64,000 nt of DNA from Polaribacter sp. Q13 (GTDB taxonomy: Bacteria; Bacteroidota; Bacteroidia; Flavobacteriales; Flavobacteriaceae): positions 3,244,001 through 3,308,000 of the forward strand of contig NZ_CP074436.1 in NCBI RefSeq assembly GCF_016858305.2, given 5' to 3'. Positions 1-8,549 of this stretch are shown here, in pieces (position 1 is the stretch's first letter; every line of letters starts with the position of its first letter). The notes beneath the pieces were generated by a model. That model did not search any database. It saw only the letters and a list, made by a program, of their open reading frames with translations, and was not told the DNA's origin. The translations under genes were made by a program, and so were the position numbers.

Positions 1-645
1 TCTGTAGTTGTTTTATATTGGAAAAGATTCTTTCAAAGTATCGATTTTTACTTTAAATTATTAGTAGCTTTTATTCCTGCAGTTGTTTTAGGTTTGTTAT
101 TAAATGATGTAATTGATAGTTTGTTAGAAAGCCCGGTAACGGTTGCAGTTTCATTAATTATAGGTGGTTTTATTCTTTTAAAAGTAGATGATTGGTTTAA
201 ATCGAATGAAGTCTATGATGCAGAAAACCCAACAGAACATACAGAAATTGGTTATATGACTGCGTTAAAAATTGGTTTCTTTCAATGTTTAGCAATGATT
301 CCTGGTACCTCTAGAAGTGGTGCAAGTATTGTGGGTGGTATGACGCAAAAAATCAATAGAAAAGCTGCTGCAGAATTTTCGTTTTTTTTAGCAGTACCAA
401 CAATGTTAGGGGCAACTGCTTATAAAATGTATAAGTATTATAAAGCAGGTTTTGAGTTGTCTACAGACCAGGTTAATTATTTAATTATTGGTAATGTTAT
501 TGCTTTTGTAGTAGCGTTAATTGCTATTAAATCTTTTATAGATTATTTAAGTAAAAAAGGGTTTAAAATATTTGGGTACTATAGAATAGTATTAGGGATT
601 TCTCTGTTAATTATTCACTTTTTCATTTATAGATTAACTATATAA
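1..645 (+). CDS. uppP: Undecaprenyl-diphosphatase UppP/BacA, 5' end outside window
   Basis: The reading frame is open from base 1, so the N-terminus lies upstream; a TTG at 94 is internal and not the start. UppP dephosphorylates undecaprenyl diphosphate to recycle the lipid carrier for peptidoglycan and O-antigen synthesis. The conserved PGTSRSG catalytic motif is visible at about bases 301-321, followed by several hydrophobic membrane segments through the C-terminus. truB begins 9 bases downstream on the same strand, so the two are probably co-transcribed. The family assignment is firm; only the missing N-terminus limits the call. Confidence 0.95.
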   Translation, partial: SVVVLYWKRFFQSIDFYFKLLVAFIPAVVLGLLLNDVIDSLLESPVTVAVSLIIGGFILLKVDDWFKSNEVYDAENPTEHTEIGYMTALKIGFFQCLAMIPGTSRSGASIVGGMTQKINRKAAAEFSFFLAVPTMLGATAYKMYKYYKAGFELSTDQVNYLIIGNVIAFVVALIAIKSFIDYLSKKGFKIFGYYRIVLGISLLIIHFFIYRLTI

Positions 646-654
646 TTTTTGTTG

Positions 655-1359
655 ATGACAGAAGAAGACTATAAAAACGGTCAAGTTTTATTAATAGATA
701 AACCTTTAAACTGGACTTCATTTCAAGTTGTTAATAAACTTCGTTGGGAAATAAGACAACGTTTTAATATTAAAAAGATTAAAGTTGGTCATGCGGGTAC
801 TTTAGACCCTCTTGCTACTGGTTTGTTAATTATTTGTACCGGTAAGCAAACTAAAGAAATACATGTCTATCAAGGGCAAGAAAAAGAATATACAGGTACA
901 TTTACAATTGGGGCAACTACACCTAGTTATGATTTAGAAACAGAGGTTGATAAAACATATCCTACAGAACATATTACAGAAGAATTATTACGTGAAACTA
1001 CCAAACAATTTTTTGGTGATATTCAACAAAAACCACCTATTTTCTCTGCAATAAAAAAAGATGGTAAACGCTTGTACGAGTTAGCAAGAAAAGGTGAAAC
1101 TACAGAAATTCTGTCTAGAACTGTAAGTATTACAGAATTTGAAATCACAAAAATAAATTTACCGGAAGTAGAATTTAGAGTGGTTTGTAGTAAAGGGACA
1201 TATATTCGTTCTTTAGCATACGACTTTGGGTTAGCTTTAAACTCAGGTGCACATTTATCAGCATTAAGAAGAACTAAAATTGGTAATTTTACTGTAGAAA
1301 ATGGAGTCTCTGTAGAAGGTTTTATTGAAAATTTAAAAGAAAATTCTATAGAATCTTAA
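655..1359 (+). CDS. truB: tRNA pseudouridine(55) synthase TruB
   Basis: TruB makes pseudouridine 55 in the T-loop of tRNAs. The catalytic motif GHAGTLDPLATG is present with the nucleophile Asp51 (numbered from the ATG at 655), preceded by the typical DKPLNWTSF segment; KGTYIRSLAYDFG near residue 185 is the second conserved block. I chose the ATG at 655 over two tandem TTG codons at 649 and 652 because it is a standard start and the protein then begins at the usual point for the family. Length is 234 aa. It follows uppP closely and ends before a bidirectional terminator. Confidence 0.96.
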   Translation: MTEEDYKNGQVLLIDKPLNWTSFQVVNKLRWEIRQRFNIKKIKVGHAGTLDPLATGLLIICTGKQTKEIHVYQGQEKEYTGTFTIGATTPSYDLETEVDKTYPTEHITEELLRETTKQFFGDIQQKPPIFSAIKKDGKRLYELARKGETTEILSRTVSITEFEITKINLPEVEFRVVCSKGTYIRSLAYDFGLALNSGAHLSALRRTKIGNFTVENGVSVEGFIENLKENSIES

Positions 1360-1387
1360 CAAAAAAATATTTATTTAAGCATAAAAA

Positions 1388-1409
1388 AACCCAAGCAATT
1401 GCTTGGGTT
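1388..1409. terminator. Bidirectional terminator between truB and mscL
   Basis: An 11-bp perfect palindrome (AACCCAAGCAA / TTGCTTGGGTT) is flanked by an A-run on the left and a T-run on the right, so it can end both the truB transcript and the convergent mscL transcript. Confidence 0.85.
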
Positions 1410-1435
1410 TTTGTTTTATAAAGAAAAGTAAAAAT

Positions 1436-1846
1436 TTATTTTTTAGCTAATAAATCTCTAATTTCTCCTAATAAATCTTCTTGACTTGGTCCTTTTGGAG
1501 CTTCTGGAGCAACTTCTTCTTTTTTCTTCATTTTGTTGTATTGTCTAATCATCATAAACATTACAAAACCAACAATAATTAAATTGATAATAGAATCAAT
1601 CCAAGCACCATAAGTAATTGCATTTTCTGGACTAGTAACTTTTCCTGCTGCATCTAATACAGCTTCAGTTAAAACATATTTTTGATCAGCAAAACTAACA
1701 CCTCCTGTAAATAAACCTACAACTGGCATCACAATATTACTCACAAATCCTTTTACAACTAGGCCAATTGCACCTGCCATAATTACTGCTACTGCAAATT
1801 CAATTACATTACCACCGGTAATAAACTTTTTAAATTCTTTTAACAT
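1436..1846 (-). CDS. mscL: Large-conductance mechanosensitive channel MscL
   Basis: MscL opens under membrane tension to release solutes during hypo-osmotic shock; it is a homopentamer in the inner membrane. The 136-aa length is normal. The N-terminal KKFITGGNVIEFAVAVIMAG segment is the conserved first helix and TM1, a second TM lies near residues 80-100 (INLIIVGFVMFMMIR), and the C-terminal helix ends with an acidic/basic bundle. It is the last gene of the minus-strand run tdk-alr-mscL, separated from alr by 52 bases, and may have its own promoter. Confidence 0.96.
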   Translation of the reverse strand: MLKEFKKFITGGNVIEFAVAVIMAGAIGLVVKGFVSNIVMPVVGLFTGGVSFADQKYVLTEAVLDAAGKVTSPENAITYGAWIDSIINLIIVGFVMFMMIRQYNKMKKKEEVAPEAPKGPSQEDLLGEIRDLLAKK

Positions 1847-1898
1847 CTTATTTTAATTTTAATTAAATATTAGATTGCAAAAGTAATAAAAATAACTA

Positions 1899-2996
1899 TC
1901 ACTTTAACACTTTATTAACACGTTGAGAGATTGCTGTTAATGTTTCGTACGGAATGGTCTCAGAAACATCAGCAATATGCTGTATCATAGCTTGATTATT
2001 AAAGATAATTACTTCATCACCTTCTCTACAATCAATTTTTGTAATATCGACCATAATCATATCCATACAAACATTACCAATTATATAAGCTTTTTGATTA
2101 TTAATAAGTACATATCCTTTCTTATTACCTAATCTTCTAGATAAACCATCTGCATGACCAATTGGTATTGTTGCGGTTTTACTTTTTTTAGTAGCTGTAT
2201 ATGCTCTATTGTAACCCACTGTTTCTCCGGGTTCTATAATATGAATTTGAGAAATAATAGATTTTAAATTATGTGTATTTTTAAGTTGAGCTGTTTCTTT
2301 TTCTTCATTACCAAAACCGTATAATCCTATACCAATTCTAACCATATTAAATTGTGCTTTTGGATAGTTTATTAGTCCGGAAGTATTTAAAATGTGTAGC
2401 ATAGGTTCATAACCTAAATGTTTGTAGAATTGCTGAGCAATATAAGCGAAGTTATTTATTTGATTGATCGTAAAATCTTGTTCTTCTAAATCTTCACTTG
2501 CTGCTAAATGAGAAAGCAAAGAAGCTACTTTTACGTGGGTTGTTTCTTTTAAACTAGCTATTATATTAGGAATATCGGTATGCCAAAACCCTAATCTATT
2601 TAGGCCTGTATTAAATTTTAGATGTACAGGGTAATTCATTAACGGAATTTCATCTGCCAGTTGCAAAAAGGCGTTAAAAATTCTAAAATTATACAAACAA
2701 GGTTCCAGCCTATATTCTACAACAGAGGCAATGTTTTGAATATGAGGATGCAGCACTAAAATGGGGGCTTCTACACCAGCTTCTCGTAAAGCTATCCCTT
2801 CTATAGCATATGCTACAGCAAAATAATCTACCTTGTCTTCTAAAAATTCAGCAATTTGTACGGCATCACTACCATAACCAAAAGCTTTAACAACTGCCAA
2901 AACTTTTGTTTCTGGTTGTAATTTTCCTTTAAAATAATTTAGGTTATGCAACAATGCATCACCATCAATTTCTAAAACTGTAACATGGTTATTCAT
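1899..2996 (-). CDS. alr: Alanine racemase
   Basis: This PLP enzyme interconverts L- and D-alanine for peptidoglycan. The PLP lysine lies in the AVVKAFGYG motif (Lys37), which in many bacteria reads AVVKADAYG. The second-base tyrosine region (GETVGYNRAY) and the C-terminal DMIMVDIT segment are present. The 365-aa length matches single-domain Alr. It abuts tdk with no intergenic base, which indicates co-transcription and probably coupled translation. Confidence 0.95.
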   Translation of the reverse strand: MNNHVTVLEIDGDALLHNLNYFKGKLQPETKVLAVVKAFGYGSDAVQIAEFLEDKVDYFAVAYAIEGIALREAGVEAPILVLHPHIQNIASVVEYRLEPCLYNFRIFNAFLQLADEIPLMNYPVHLKFNTGLNRLGFWHTDIPNIIASLKETTHVKVASLLSHLAASEDLEEQDFTINQINNFAYIAQQFYKHLGYEPMLHILNTSGLINYPKAQFNMVRIGIGLYGFGNEEKETAQLKNTHNLKSIISQIHIIEPGETVGYNRAYTATKKSKTATIPIGHADGLSRRLGNKKGYVLINNQKAYIIGNVCMDMIMVDITKIDCREGDEVIIFNNQAMIQHIADVSETIPYETLTAISQRVNKVLK

Positions 2997-3617
2997 TTAT
3001 TCTGAAGTTGAATCAGAATCTTTTTGGGTTAAGATTCTTTGTTTTTGTATTGCTTTGTAATATGCAGCTCTACTTAAAGGCTCATATTCTTGAGTTTCCC
3101 CTAACATTACCAAATCATCATTTTTCGCTTTTCTAAAACTGTAATGCGCCAAGTTTCCGGTGTGTGTGCAAACGGCATGTACTTTTGTAACGTATTCTGC
3201 AGTTGCCATTAAAGCAGGCATTGGCCCAAAAGGATTTCCTTTAAAATCCATATCTAAACCGGCAACAATTACCCGAACACCTCGGTTTGCTAGATCGTTA
3301 CAAACGGCAACAATTTCATCGTCAAAAAACTGAGCTTCATCAATACCAACAACATCAACATCAGTAGCTAATAGGCGAATGTTAGATGCAATAGGCACAG
3401 GTGTAGAGCGAATTCTATTATCGTTATGAGAAACCACTTCTTCTTCATCGTAACGAGTATCAACCGCAGGTTTAAAGATCTCTACACGTTGTTTTGCAAA
3501 TTGAGCACGTTTTAATCTTCTAATTAATTCTTCTGTTTTACCAGAAAACATAGAGCCGCAAACTACTTCAATCCAACCAAATTGTTCTGAATGATTTACT
3601 GTATTTTCGAGAAACAT
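2997..3617 (-). CDS. tdk: Thymidine kinase
   Basis: Type II thymidine kinase phosphorylates thymidine in the salvage pathway. The Walker A GSMFSGKT spans residues 21-28 and the Walker B-like DEAQFF motif is present. The C-terminal lasso region reads [15 protein letters not shown], so the usual second zinc cysteine pair is degenerate. At 206 aa it is a typical length. It is the first gene of a tdk-alr operon; a TAAATTTG -7 box lies on the minus strand at 3670-3677. Confidence 0.95.
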   Translation of the reverse strand: MFLENTVNHSEQFGWIEVVCGSMFSGKTEELIRRLKRAQFAKQRVEIFKPAVDTRYDEEEVVSHNDNRIRSTPVPIASNIRLLATDVDVVGIDEAQFFDDEIVAVCNDLANRGVRVIVAGLDMDFKGNPFGPMPALMATAEYVTKVHAVCTHTGNLAHYSFRKAKNDDLVMLGETQEYEPLSRAAYYKAIQKQRILTQKDSDSTSE

Positions 3618-3642
3618 TTTGTAATTTTAGGCATTAGAATGT

Positions 3643-3650
3643 TAAATTTG
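3643..3650 (+). promoter_or_regulatory. Candidate -7 box for the acidic protein at 3718
   Basis: TAAATTTG matches the Bacteroidota -7 consensus TAnnTTTG exactly, 67 bases before the start codon. A minus-strand TAAATTTG at 3670-3677 faces tdk, so the divergent promoters overlap. I saw no convincing -33 TTG at the right spacing for either. Confidence 0.4.
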
Positions 3651-3717
3651 ATGTTACTTTGAATTTCAACAAATTTAGGAATATTTACGAGTAAAAAATA
3701 ACTTCAAGAAACAACTT

Positions 3718-4680
3718 ATGCACAAAAAATTAGAAGCTGATTTAATCAGTTTAGCACACAGTATTTTACAATTAAAAAATAAAGAAGATGTGTTTGCTTT
3801 AAAAGAAAAATCGAAAGAAATTTATGAAAAATTATCTTTATTGGCTTTTGTAGAAGAATATGTAAATACAACTCCAGGTTTAGAAGAAACAAAAGAAGAA
3901 TTAATTATTAAGGTAGAAAAAGGATTAGAGTTAAAAGAAGAGCAAAAAGTTGTTTCTGCTGATGTTGAGTCGGTTAATGAAGTTGAATCTATTGAGGAAG
4001 AAATCGTAGAGCTTTACGAAATCGAAGAAGAGGAAGAGATTGCTTCTGTTGATGATGAGGAGATTGAAGAATTTGAATCAGTTAATGACTCTATTGAAGA
4101 AGAAATAGTAGAACTTTATGAAATTGAAGAAGAGGAAAACGTTTTACCTGTAGAAGAACTAATTGAGGAAGCATTAGTTGAAGAAGTTGTATTGGAGGAA
4201 GCAGTAGAGGTAAAGAAAGAAGAGGAGAAAGTAGCCGTTGTAGTAGAAGAAATTATAGAACAACCTTTTGCGGAGTTAGAAGAAATTATGTTTGCGGAAC
4301 CTAAATCTGTAGAAATAAAGGAAGAGGTTAAAGTAACAGAAAATAAAGTATTGTCTTTAGAAGAAGAGTTAGAAGACACTATTTCTGTGGATGAAATGGC
4401 TACTTTATTTGATATCCCTGTTACTGCACCAAAATCTTTAAACGATAGGTTAAATACAAACATTCAGATTGGTTTAAATGATAGAATTGCGTTTGTTAAG
4501 AATTTGTTTGAAGGCAGTCAAGAAGATTTTAACAGAGTAGTTTCTCAATTAAATACCTACGGAACAGAAAAAGAAGCTAAAAAGTTTCTTAATAAGATGG
4601 TAAAACCAGATTACGATTGGTCTAAACAAGAAGAACTAGAAGCTCGTTTTATAGAAATTGTAGAGCGTAAATTTGCTTAA
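3718..4680 (+). CDS. Conserved flavobacterial protein with long acidic linker
   Basis: I do not know the function. Three parts are visible: a predicted helical N-terminal domain (residues 1-75), a very Glu-rich low-complexity linker (about 80-230) and a compact C-terminal domain (about 240-320) with the segment LNDRIAFVKNLFEGSQEDFN. Within the linker a 16-residue block SIEEEIVELYEIEEEE occurs twice, at residues 91-106 and 125-140. The combination of conserved ends and a variable acidic middle suggests a cytoplasmic adaptor. There is no signal peptide. Its stop overlaps by 4 bases the 3' end of the convergent glycosyltransferase gene. Confidence 0.75.
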   Translation: MHKKLEADLISLAHSILQLKNKEDVFALKEKSKEIYEKLSLLAFVEEYVNTTPGLEETKEELIIKVEKGLELKEEQKVVSADVESVNEVESIEEEIVELYEIEEEEEIASVDDEEIEEFESVNDSIEEEIVELYEIEEEENVLPVEELIEEALVEEVVLEEAVEVKKEEEKVAVVVEEIIEQPFAELEEIMFAEPKSVEIKEEVKVTENKVLSLEEELEDTISVDEMATLFDIPVTAPKSLNDRLNTNIQIGLNDRIAFVKNLFEGSQEDFNRVVSQLNTYGTEKEAKKFLNKMVKPDYDWSKQEELEARFIEIVERKFA

Positions 4681-5687
4681 AGAATACTGTTTACTTTATT
4701 GATTATTTGCTCGGTAGTAATACTGTCTGCACAATTAATATATTCTTGCGGGTACTTATTACCATAAATAGAAGTTGGCACTAAAGGATATTCTTTAGTG
4801 TCAGCTAATAAAGCATTTTCTTTTGGTTGATTAAAAGGCGCAAACCCAGCAAACGGATGCGTAACTCCCCAAATAGTAATTACTTTTACGCCATACATTG
4901 CTGCTAAATGAGCGTTTCCAGAATCCATAGACAACATACAGTCTAGGTTAGAAATGGTATCTAATTCTTCTGTAAAACTTAGTTTTCCTGCGGCTAAATA
5001 AATATTTTGGTTTGTTTTAAGCGTTTCTAATTGTGCAACATCACTTTTACCACCAAATAATAATAGGGTATAATTTTTAGAAAGTTGTGCTACAACAATT
5101 TTCATCTTTTCTAAAGAATACATTTTGCTTTTATGAGCAGCAAAAGGGGCAATTCCTATTGTTTTACGCTCGCTATTAATAACGTTTTTAAAAATATTAG
5201 GAATTGGTTTTTTTTCTGGAAAAACAGGATTTGATAAATCAATAGTAAAACCTAATTTTCTAAAAACATCAGCATAACGTTCACTAGAGGTTTTTAATTG
5301 CTTAAAGTTTTCTTTAGAAATTAACTCTTTTTTCTCTTTTCTTCCTTTATCAATCTGAATACATTTTTTATTGAAGAACAACAGTTTTAAAACATTACTT
5401 CTTAAAACATTATGTATATCTGCAATTGCAGTAAAATTAAAAGGTTTTAATTCTTTGTATAGTCTAAATAATCCTAAAAAACCTTTGTGCTTTCCTTTTT
5501 TATCAACCGGATAAACAGTAACGTTTTTAAAGTCTTTAAATATAGGAGTAAAAAATTTCTGAGTTAAAATAGTAACGTTAACCTCTTTATTTTGTTTAAA
5601 TAAAGCATTTAAAACAGGTACTAAAATAGCTACGTCTCCCATTGCTGAAAGACGTATTATTAAAATATTATTTTTAGAATTAGACAA
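4677..5687 (-). CDS. Glycosyltransferase family 9 (heptosyltransferase-like)
   Basis: This is a GT-B fold transferase of the ADP-heptose:LPS heptosyltransferase family, acting at the cytoplasmic face of the inner membrane in LPS or other glycan assembly. Visible features are the N-terminal ILIIRLSAMGDVAILVPVL motif, IGIAPFAAHKSKMYS, and the C-terminal MDSGNAHLAAMYGVKVITIWG donor-binding region. Length is 336 aa. It lies 8 bases downstream of a DUF4254 gene on the same strand, a pairing common in Bacteroidota. The exact sugar donor cannot be told from sequence. Confidence 0.9.
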   Translation of the reverse strand: MSNSKNNILIIRLSAMGDVAILVPVLNALFKQNKEVNVTILTQKFFTPIFKDFKNVTVYPVDKKGKHKGFLGLFRLYKELKPFNFTAIADIHNVLRSNVLKLLFFNKKCIQIDKGRKEKKELISKENFKQLKTSSERYADVFRKLGFTIDLSNPVFPEKKPIPNIFKNVINSERKTIGIAPFAAHKSKMYSLEKMKIVVAQLSKNYTLLLFGGKSDVAQLETLKTNQNIYLAAGKLSFTEELDTISNLDCMLSMDSGNAHLAAMYGVKVITIWGVTHPFAGFAPFNQPKENALLADTKEYPLVPTSIYGNKYPQEYINCADSITTEQIINKVNSIL

Positions 5688-5695
5688 GAGTGGTG

Positions 5696-6304
5696 TTATT
5701 TAGAGGCTCTTAAAACAGGGTTTAATTCAGCGTCATTATACATTTTCATTTGCTTGTACACTTTCATATATTTTTTACCGTTTTCAATATCTTCTAGTAA
5801 ATCATCAATAGCAGTAGATAAATCTGTACGTTGTTCTAAAAGAATAGCTAATTTTTTAGAACAACTAGCTTTGTGTGCTTCAGAAGCGTCTTCTCTAACT
5901 GTTTCTAAATGCATGTGATAAATTTTTAAAGCTAAAATAGACAATCTATCAATTGCCCAAGCCGGACTTTCAGAATTTATTTTTGCGTCTTTAGAAACGT
6001 TGATGTCTTTATATTTATCTAAAAAATAACTATCGATAAATTCAACATTATCAGTTCTAACTTGGTTAGAAGCATCAATTTTTCTTTTTAAAACAAGTGC
6101 ATCTTCTGCATTTATATTTGGGTCTCTAATAATATCTTCATAAGCCCATTGTGTAGCATCTACCCAACATTTTTCAAACAAAAGAAAATCGATTAAATCA
6201 CTTTTTTTATCAAAAGGATTTATGCAAACTTGCTCTACTTCTGTGTTTTTTTTATAAGTTTTTATACAATTATCAAAAATCTCGTTGGCTTTTTTAGAAA
6301 ACAT
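5696..6304 (-). CDS. DUF4254 domain protein
   Basis: This 202-aa protein has no signal peptide and is predicted mostly helical. The blocks ATQWAYEDIIRDPNI and SRxAIDRLSIL-like AWAIDRLSILALKIYHM are those I associate with DUF4254, which in Bacteroidota sits beside GT9 glycosyltransferases. That context and the 8-base gap suggest it supports the glycosyltransferase, but the biochemical role is unknown. Confidence 0.8.
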   Translation of the reverse strand: MFSKKANEIFDNCIKTYKKNTEVEQVCINPFDKKSDLIDFLLFEKCWVDATQWAYEDIIRDPNINAEDALVLKRKIDASNQVRTDNVEFIDSYFLDKYKDINVSKDAKINSESPAWAIDRLSILALKIYHMHLETVREDASEAHKASCSKKLAILLEQRTDLSTAIDDLLEDIENGKKYMKVYKQMKMYNDAELNPVLRASK

Positions 6305-6432
6305 ATACTTTAAATTTTAGAATACAAAATTACAAAATTAATGTTAGGTTTTAGGTGATATAATTTCTTAAAATAAAACGTGTATTGTAACATATGTAGT
6401 TCGTAGTCGTCTTCAATTTAAAACCCACTAAC

Positions 6433-6909
6433 ATGAAACATTTAACAACCATTTTATTCGCATTTTTTATAACTTCTATTTCTGCACAAGATGCGGCATT
6501 CGAAAATTTTTATAGCGTAAATAAAGAGAAATCTACTTTTTCTATCAATTTATCAGCTTCTTTGGCTGGTTCATTTTTAGATAATGAAGACGATGATGAT
6601 TTAATGAATATTATTAGAAAATCGAGCGATTTTAAATTAATGATTTTCAATAATGAAGATAGCAATCTTTCAAAAGACTTTAGAAAATTCAGCAGAAAAA
6701 ACAACCTAAAAACATTGGCAAGAGTAAAAGAAAACGGAAGTAAAGCCGAATTGTTTTTTATAGAAGAAGGGAAATATATTAGAGAAATAATTATTAGAGC
6801 AAACAGTGATTCAGATAAAATGGTGCTTTTTGGGGTAAAAACTAAAATTACACACGATGAACTAGCAGCTATGATTTCTTCTTCGGATGTAAAGTATTCA
6901 TCAAATTAA
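6433..6909 (+). CDS. DUF4252 secreted protein
   Basis: A 158-aa protein with a clear signal peptide (KHLTTILFAFFITSISAQ). The mature part starts with an Asp-rich stretch (NEDDDDL) and contains the segments FKLMIFNNED and ELAAMIS that are typical of DUF4252, a flavobacterial envelope family of unknown function. It stands alone: the upstream DUF4254 gene is divergent and a terminator hairpin follows it at 6926. Confidence 0.8.
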   Translation: MKHLTTILFAFFITSISAQDAAFENFYSVNKEKSTFSINLSASLAGSFLDNEDDDDLMNIIRKSSDFKLMIFNNEDSNLSKDFRKFSRKNNLKTLARVKENGSKAELFFIEEGKYIREIIIRANSDSDKMVLFGVKTKITHDELAAMISSSDVKYSSN

Positions 6910-6925
6910 AATTTTTAAATTGATT

Positions 6926-6961
6926 AAAAAATGTCTATATTTACTAAATATGGACATTTTT
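6926..6961 (+). terminator. Terminator after the DUF4252 gene
   Basis: The stem AAAAATGTC...GACATTTTT, with further AT pairing toward the loop, is followed by a T-rich tract. It separates the DUF4252 gene from the ParDE module that starts at 6975. Confidence 0.7.
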
Positions 6962-6974
6962 ATTTTTATATCAA

Positions 6975-7199
6975 ATGAATATTAGTTTTACAAAAAAGCA
7001 AGAAGAATATATTTCGGAACAAGTGGAGACTGGCGAATATCAAAATAACAGCGAGGTTATTAGAGATGCTTTGAGATTACATAGTATTTATAGAGATAAA
7101 GTTATTAAAGATTTAAGAAATGAAATAGAAATAGGTTGGTCTGGGGAACCAAGTAAAAGGTCTGTTTCAGATATAATTAACTTTAGGAAAAAAAGATAA
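6975..7199 (+). CDS. parD: ParD-type antitoxin
   Basis: A 74-aa ribbon-helix-helix DNA-binding protein of the ParD/CopG family. The N-terminus MNISFTKKQEEYISEQVETG forms the RHH strand and first helix, and SEVIRDALRLH is the second helix. The charged C-terminus (after residue 45) is the likely toxin-binding tail. It precedes parE by 15 bases, the standard antitoxin-first order; ParD normally represses the operon, probably here too. Confidence 0.9.
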   Translation: MNISFTKKQEEYISEQVETGEYQNNSEVIRDALRLHSIYRDKVIKDLRNEIEIGWSGEPSKRSVSDIINFRKKR

Positions 7200-7214
7200 A
7201 GCAGTATTGGTCTA

Positions 7215-7514
7215 ATGAAATTACTTCACTACAACTTATCCCAAGAAGCAGATTTTGACATAGAAAAAATATTTGATTATACAGAAAAAGAATATGGTTT
7301 TAACCAAGCTGTAAGTTATCTAACAGATTTAGAAGCTGTTTTTAATAATTTAGTAATTCACCCAGAAATTGGGCGTCAAAGAAATGAAATAAAACAAGAT
7401 TTGTTCTCAATTACAGAGCAACAACACATTGTTTTTTACAGGCTATTAAATAACCATATAAGGATTGTTAGAGTTTTACATGGTAGTAAAGATATTCCTA
7501 GAAACTTTAAATAA
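7215..7514 (+). CDS. parE: ParE-type toxin (RelE/ParE superfamily)
   Basis: A 99-aa protein with the ParE signature: LSQEADFDIEKIFDYTEKEYG at the N-terminus, HPEIGRQRNEI in the middle and the terminal strands HIVFYRLLNNHIRIVRVLHGSKD. ParE family toxins usually inhibit DNA gyrase, whereas RelE relatives cleave mRNA; sequence alone cannot decide. Its partner parD is immediately upstream, and both genes appear intact. Confidence 0.9.
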   Translation: MKLLHYNLSQEADFDIEKIFDYTEKEYGFNQAVSYLTDLEAVFNNLVIHPEIGRQRNEIKQDLFSITEQQHIVFYRLLNNHIRIVRVLHGSKDIPRNFK

Positions 7515-7538
7515 TTTCGATATTTTCACAAAAAAATA

Positions 7539-7569
7539 AAAAGAGAAGGTTTAACCAATCTTCTCTTTT
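7539..7569. terminator. Convergent terminator between parE and the ArsC-like gene
   Basis: AAAAGAGAAG pairs with CTTCTCTTTT around an 11-base loop. It overlaps the last codons of the minus-strand gene and can act in both directions. Confidence 0.7.
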
Positions 7570-7898
7570 AAAGCTTCAATTACTTTCTTACTATTTCCAA
7601 TAAAAATTTCTTCATCAACTATAAAAACCGGACGTTTTAAAAATGTGTATTCATCCAAAATAAATTGTCTATAATCCGCCTCAGACAAAGTTTGGTTTTT
7701 CAAGTCCATAGATTTATACAACTTTGCACGTTTATTAAAAAGTGCTTCGTAACTACCAGAAAGTGCATACATTTCTTCTAATTGAGCTGCAGTTATATTG
7801 TTTGCTTTAATTTCTTGTCGTTCAAAACCATCGGTATTTACCTCTTTTAAAATTCTTCGGCAAGTATCACAAGTTTGTAAAAAATAGACTTTCTTCAT
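7551..7898 (-). CDS. ArsC/Spx-family glutaredoxin-like protein
   Basis: A 115-aa thioredoxin-fold protein of the arsenate reductase/Spx family. A CxxC pair is visible at Cys10-Cys13 (QTCDTCRR), and the C-terminal FLKRPVFIVDEEIFIGNSKKV contains the cis-proline and the RP motif of the family. There are no ars genes nearby, so a role in arsenate reduction is uncertain; redox regulation is equally possible. A minus-strand TAATTTTG -7 box lies at 7923-7930. Confidence 0.8.
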   Translation of the reverse strand: MKKVYFLQTCDTCRRILKEVNTDGFERQEIKANNITAAQLEEMYALSGSYEALFNKRAKLYKSMDLKNQTLSEADYRQFILDEYTFLKRPVFIVDEEIFIGNSKKVIEALKEKIG

Positions 7899-7922
7899 TT
7901 TTATAGATTATATTTACATCTC

Positions 7923-7930
7923 CAAAATTA
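7923..7930 (-). promoter_or_regulatory. Candidate -7 box for the ArsC-like gene
   Basis: TAATTTTG on the minus strand matches TAnnTTTG exactly, 24 bases upstream of the start codon. It lies in the 41-base divergent gap shared with the DinB gene. Confidence 0.45.
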
Positions 7931-7939
7931 CACAAAAAA

Positions 7940-8395
7940 ATGAACATACAATTCGATCTTTTAAGAACATCTCGCACACTAGTTTTAAAAGAATTAGAGG
8001 GCTTAACTTTAGAGCAAATCCATACAATTCCTGCAGGTTTTAAAAATAATATTGCTTGGAATGTTGCGCATTTAGTGGTTACACAACAGCTTTTAAACTA
8101 CAAATTAGCAGGGTTAAACTGTTTGTGTCCAGATGAGTTAATCGAAGACTTTAAAAAAGGAACAGTACCAACAAAAACTTTTACAGAAGAGGAGTTTGAA
8201 GAAGTTAAAGAGTTGCTTTTAGGTTTACCAGACACTTTGCAAGAAGATTACGAAGCAGGTATTTTTGAAAATTTTGCAGAATATCCAACCAGTACCGGTT
8301 TTGTGCTTAATTCTATAGAAGCAGCCATTTCTTTCAACAATTTTCACGAAGGAATTCATTATGGAATTATAAGATCTATCAAGAAATTTTTATAG
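7940..8395 (+). CDS. DinB-family putative metal-dependent protein
   Basis: A 151-aa four-helix DinB/YfiT-like protein. The metal-ligand histidines are visible as NVAHLVVTQ in helix 2 and as the HEGIH segment near residue 140. The family includes thiol-dependent transferases, but most members such as this have no known substrate. It is divergent from the ArsC-like gene with only 41 bases between them, which may hint at shared control. Confidence 0.8.
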   Translation: MNIQFDLLRTSRTLVLKELEGLTLEQIHTIPAGFKNNIAWNVAHLVVTQQLLNYKLAGLNCLCPDELIEDFKKGTVPTKTFTEEEFEEVKELLLGLPDTLQEDYEAGIFENFAEYPTSTGFVLNSIEAAISFNNFHEGIHYGIIRSIKKFL

Positions 8396-8409
8396 GTTTA
8401 TTAGAAGCT

Positions 8410-8502
8410 GTTTCCAGCTTTCACTACTCGCTTTTTTTGAGATGCTAAAAAACAGCATCTCAAAAAAGAGCTCAAACAGACCGTTCAATCTGGGCTAAAC
8501 TA
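8410..8502. repeat. Dispersed hairpin repeat, copy 1
   Basis: The element carries a perfect 14-bp stem (TTTTTTGAGATGCT / AGCATCTCAAAAAA, 8433-8467) inside the frame ACTCGCTTTTTTTGAG ... AAAAAAGAGCTCAAACA. A second copy lies at 37553-37637 with the same flanks but a shortened loop. It sits just after the DinB gene and could terminate that transcript. Confidence 0.75.
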
Positions 8503-8549
8503 GTTTGCCAACTTATAGCAATAATAAAATCATCAATACATTTTTAACG

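Noticed and set aside
4116-4463. 115-aa Ser-rich open frame on the minus strand
   Set aside because: It is antisense to the Glu-rich linker of the gene at 3718; runs of GAA/GAG codons read as TTC/TCT give long open Ser/Phe frames without any protein-like pattern.
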